From Ancylobacter lacus (GTDB lineage: Bacteria; Pseudomonadota; Alphaproteobacteria; Rhizobiales; Xanthobacteraceae), in NCBI RefSeq assembly GCF_018390635.1, contig NZ_JAHBGE010000072.1:62001-126000 (forward strand): a stretch of 64,000 nucleotides of DNA. Reading direction: 5' to 3'. The stretch's first letter is position 1, and every line of letters begins with the position of its first letter. Shown piece after piece: positions 63,414 to 64,000 of the stretch. Below the pieces are notes generated by a model. That model ran no database searches. It saw only the letters and a program-made list of their open reading frames with translations, and was not told the origin of the DNA. The translations under genes were made by a program, and so were the position numbers.

Positions 63414-64000
63414 ATGCAGTCGCCTCGTCTTCCCCTCCCGATGCTGCGCCGCTACGGCATTCCGGCACGTTGCGCCGCGTCAGGCGGCGCACGGCGCGCC
63501 GCCGTGCGTGGGCTGATCGTGCTGCTGGCGCTCGCGCCTGCTGCCGCCTCGGCGCAGAACGCCACGGTGAAATCCGGCACGCTGTCCGGCGGGATGTCTC
63601 AGGTCATGCCGTTCAGCGGCGTTCCCGGCTCGGCGAGCCGGGTGCCGCCGATGAGCGGATTCGCCCCGGCGCCGATCCTCTCCCCCGGCACCGCCCCGCC
63701 GGTGGGGGCGGGCACGGCGCGCGATCCCCACACCGTCCTGCCGCAGCCGCCGGCCGGCAAGGCGGCGATCGGGGTGAGTGCCCGCTTCGGCGCCAACGAG
63801 CCGCTGATTCCGCGCGGGCTGGTGTGGCGGGTCTTCGCCGACAAGCCGGAAGCCTCCGGCGCCTATCCGCTGGTGGCCGAGGCGGTCGATCCCTCGCCGG
63901 TGTTCTTTCTCTCGCCCGGCGGCTATGTGGTTCACGTCTCCTATGGCCTTGCCAGCGCGGTGCGCCGCCTCGTCGTCGGCTCCAGCTCGCGGCGCGAGCA
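63414..64000 (+). CDS. Exported protein of unknown function, 3' part missing
   Basis: The frame from ATG 63414 stays open to the right edge (195 codons visible). A possible signal peptide with hydrophobic core AAVRGLIVLLALAPAAASA ends near residue 48. A Pro/Gly-rich linker (about 50-110) follows, then a beta-rich region with ARFGANEPLIPRGLVWRVFADKP and FFLSPGGYVVHVSYGLASAVRR near 120-190. I cannot name a family. The start is provisional: no strong ribosome-binding site was seen. Confidence 0.7.
   Translation, partial: MQSPRLPLPMLRRYGIPARCAASGGARRAAVRGLIVLLALAPAAASAQNATVKSGTLSGGMSQVMPFSGVPGSASRVPPMSGFAPAPILSPGTAPPVGAGTARDPHTVLPQPPAGKAAIGVSARFGANEPLIPRGLVWRVFADKPEASGAYPLVAEAVDPSPVFFLSPGGYVVHVSYGLASAVRRLVVGSSSRRE

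Overview
The window comes from the chromosome of a very GC-rich alphaproteobacterium, most likely of the order Hyphomicrobiales and possibly close to Xanthobacter, Ancylobacter or Starkeya. This is judged from protein style alone: an Usg-family protein, a DUF3126 protein, a ribbon-helix-helix PutA, a CIRCE-controlled groESL operon, an Anbu proteasome-like locus, a BTLCP-type transglutaminase-like peptidase and a CHCC zinc-finger protein. I see about 64 protein genes and one tRNA, with no phage, integrase, insertion sequence or CRISPR array, so this is mostly ordinary core and accessory chromosome.

Layout: 1-9.6 kb holds a truncated TRAP-transporter binding protein, a secreted phytase-like protein, a lone assimilatory nitrate reductase, an Fbp-type ferric iron permease and binding protein (no ATPase gene beside them), and a secreted twin-CX3C protein. 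10.2-13.5 kb is a three-gene HlyD/ABC/ABC-2 efflux operon with translational overlaps. 13.5-19.8 kb holds a divergent AraC/SDR pair, groESL, usg, an ExoD-like protein, a second SDR and a candidate 23-residue membrane peptide. 19.8-24.8 kb is a five-gene minus-strand cluster: circularly permuted ATP-grasp, LysE exporter, alpha-E protein, transglutaminase and Anbu. 25-29.4 kb has a CinA-N-like domain protein, gpt, a GFA protein, tRNA-Leu(UAA) and fhs. 29.6-33.4 kb is putA, with a promoter region that carries four GGTTGC elements.

33.6-47.5 kb contains a luciferase-like oxidoreductase, an EamA exporter, two alpha/beta hydrolases, eutBC with a GNAT acetyltransferase, a divergent LysR/SMR pair, an FAD monooxygenase, a CHCC zinc-finger protein, an uncharacterised three-helix membrane protein, a PEP mutase-like lyase and another hydrolase. 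47.8-52 kb holds guaD, a membrane-anchored two-domain ABM protein, cysE, a DUF3126 gene and a gamma carbonic anhydrase. 52-64 kb is housekeeping: a BTLCP peptidase, rhomboid, CBS protein, hisI, folE, a NifU/SufU-like scaffold, a PAP2 phosphatase, yidD, thrS, a ParA-like ATPase, an L,D-transpeptidase, a flavin reductase, a nitroreductase and a truncated secreted protein.

A nitrogen and amino-acid theme recurs: nitrate reduction, proline oxidation to glutamate, ethanolamine deamination, guanine deamination, xanthine salvage and cysteine precursor synthesis. The most interesting unit is the Anbu locus. Its ATP-grasp/alpha-E/transglutaminase/Anbu core is a known but biochemically unresolved association, and here it is interrupted by a LysE-type exporter that suggests a small exported product.
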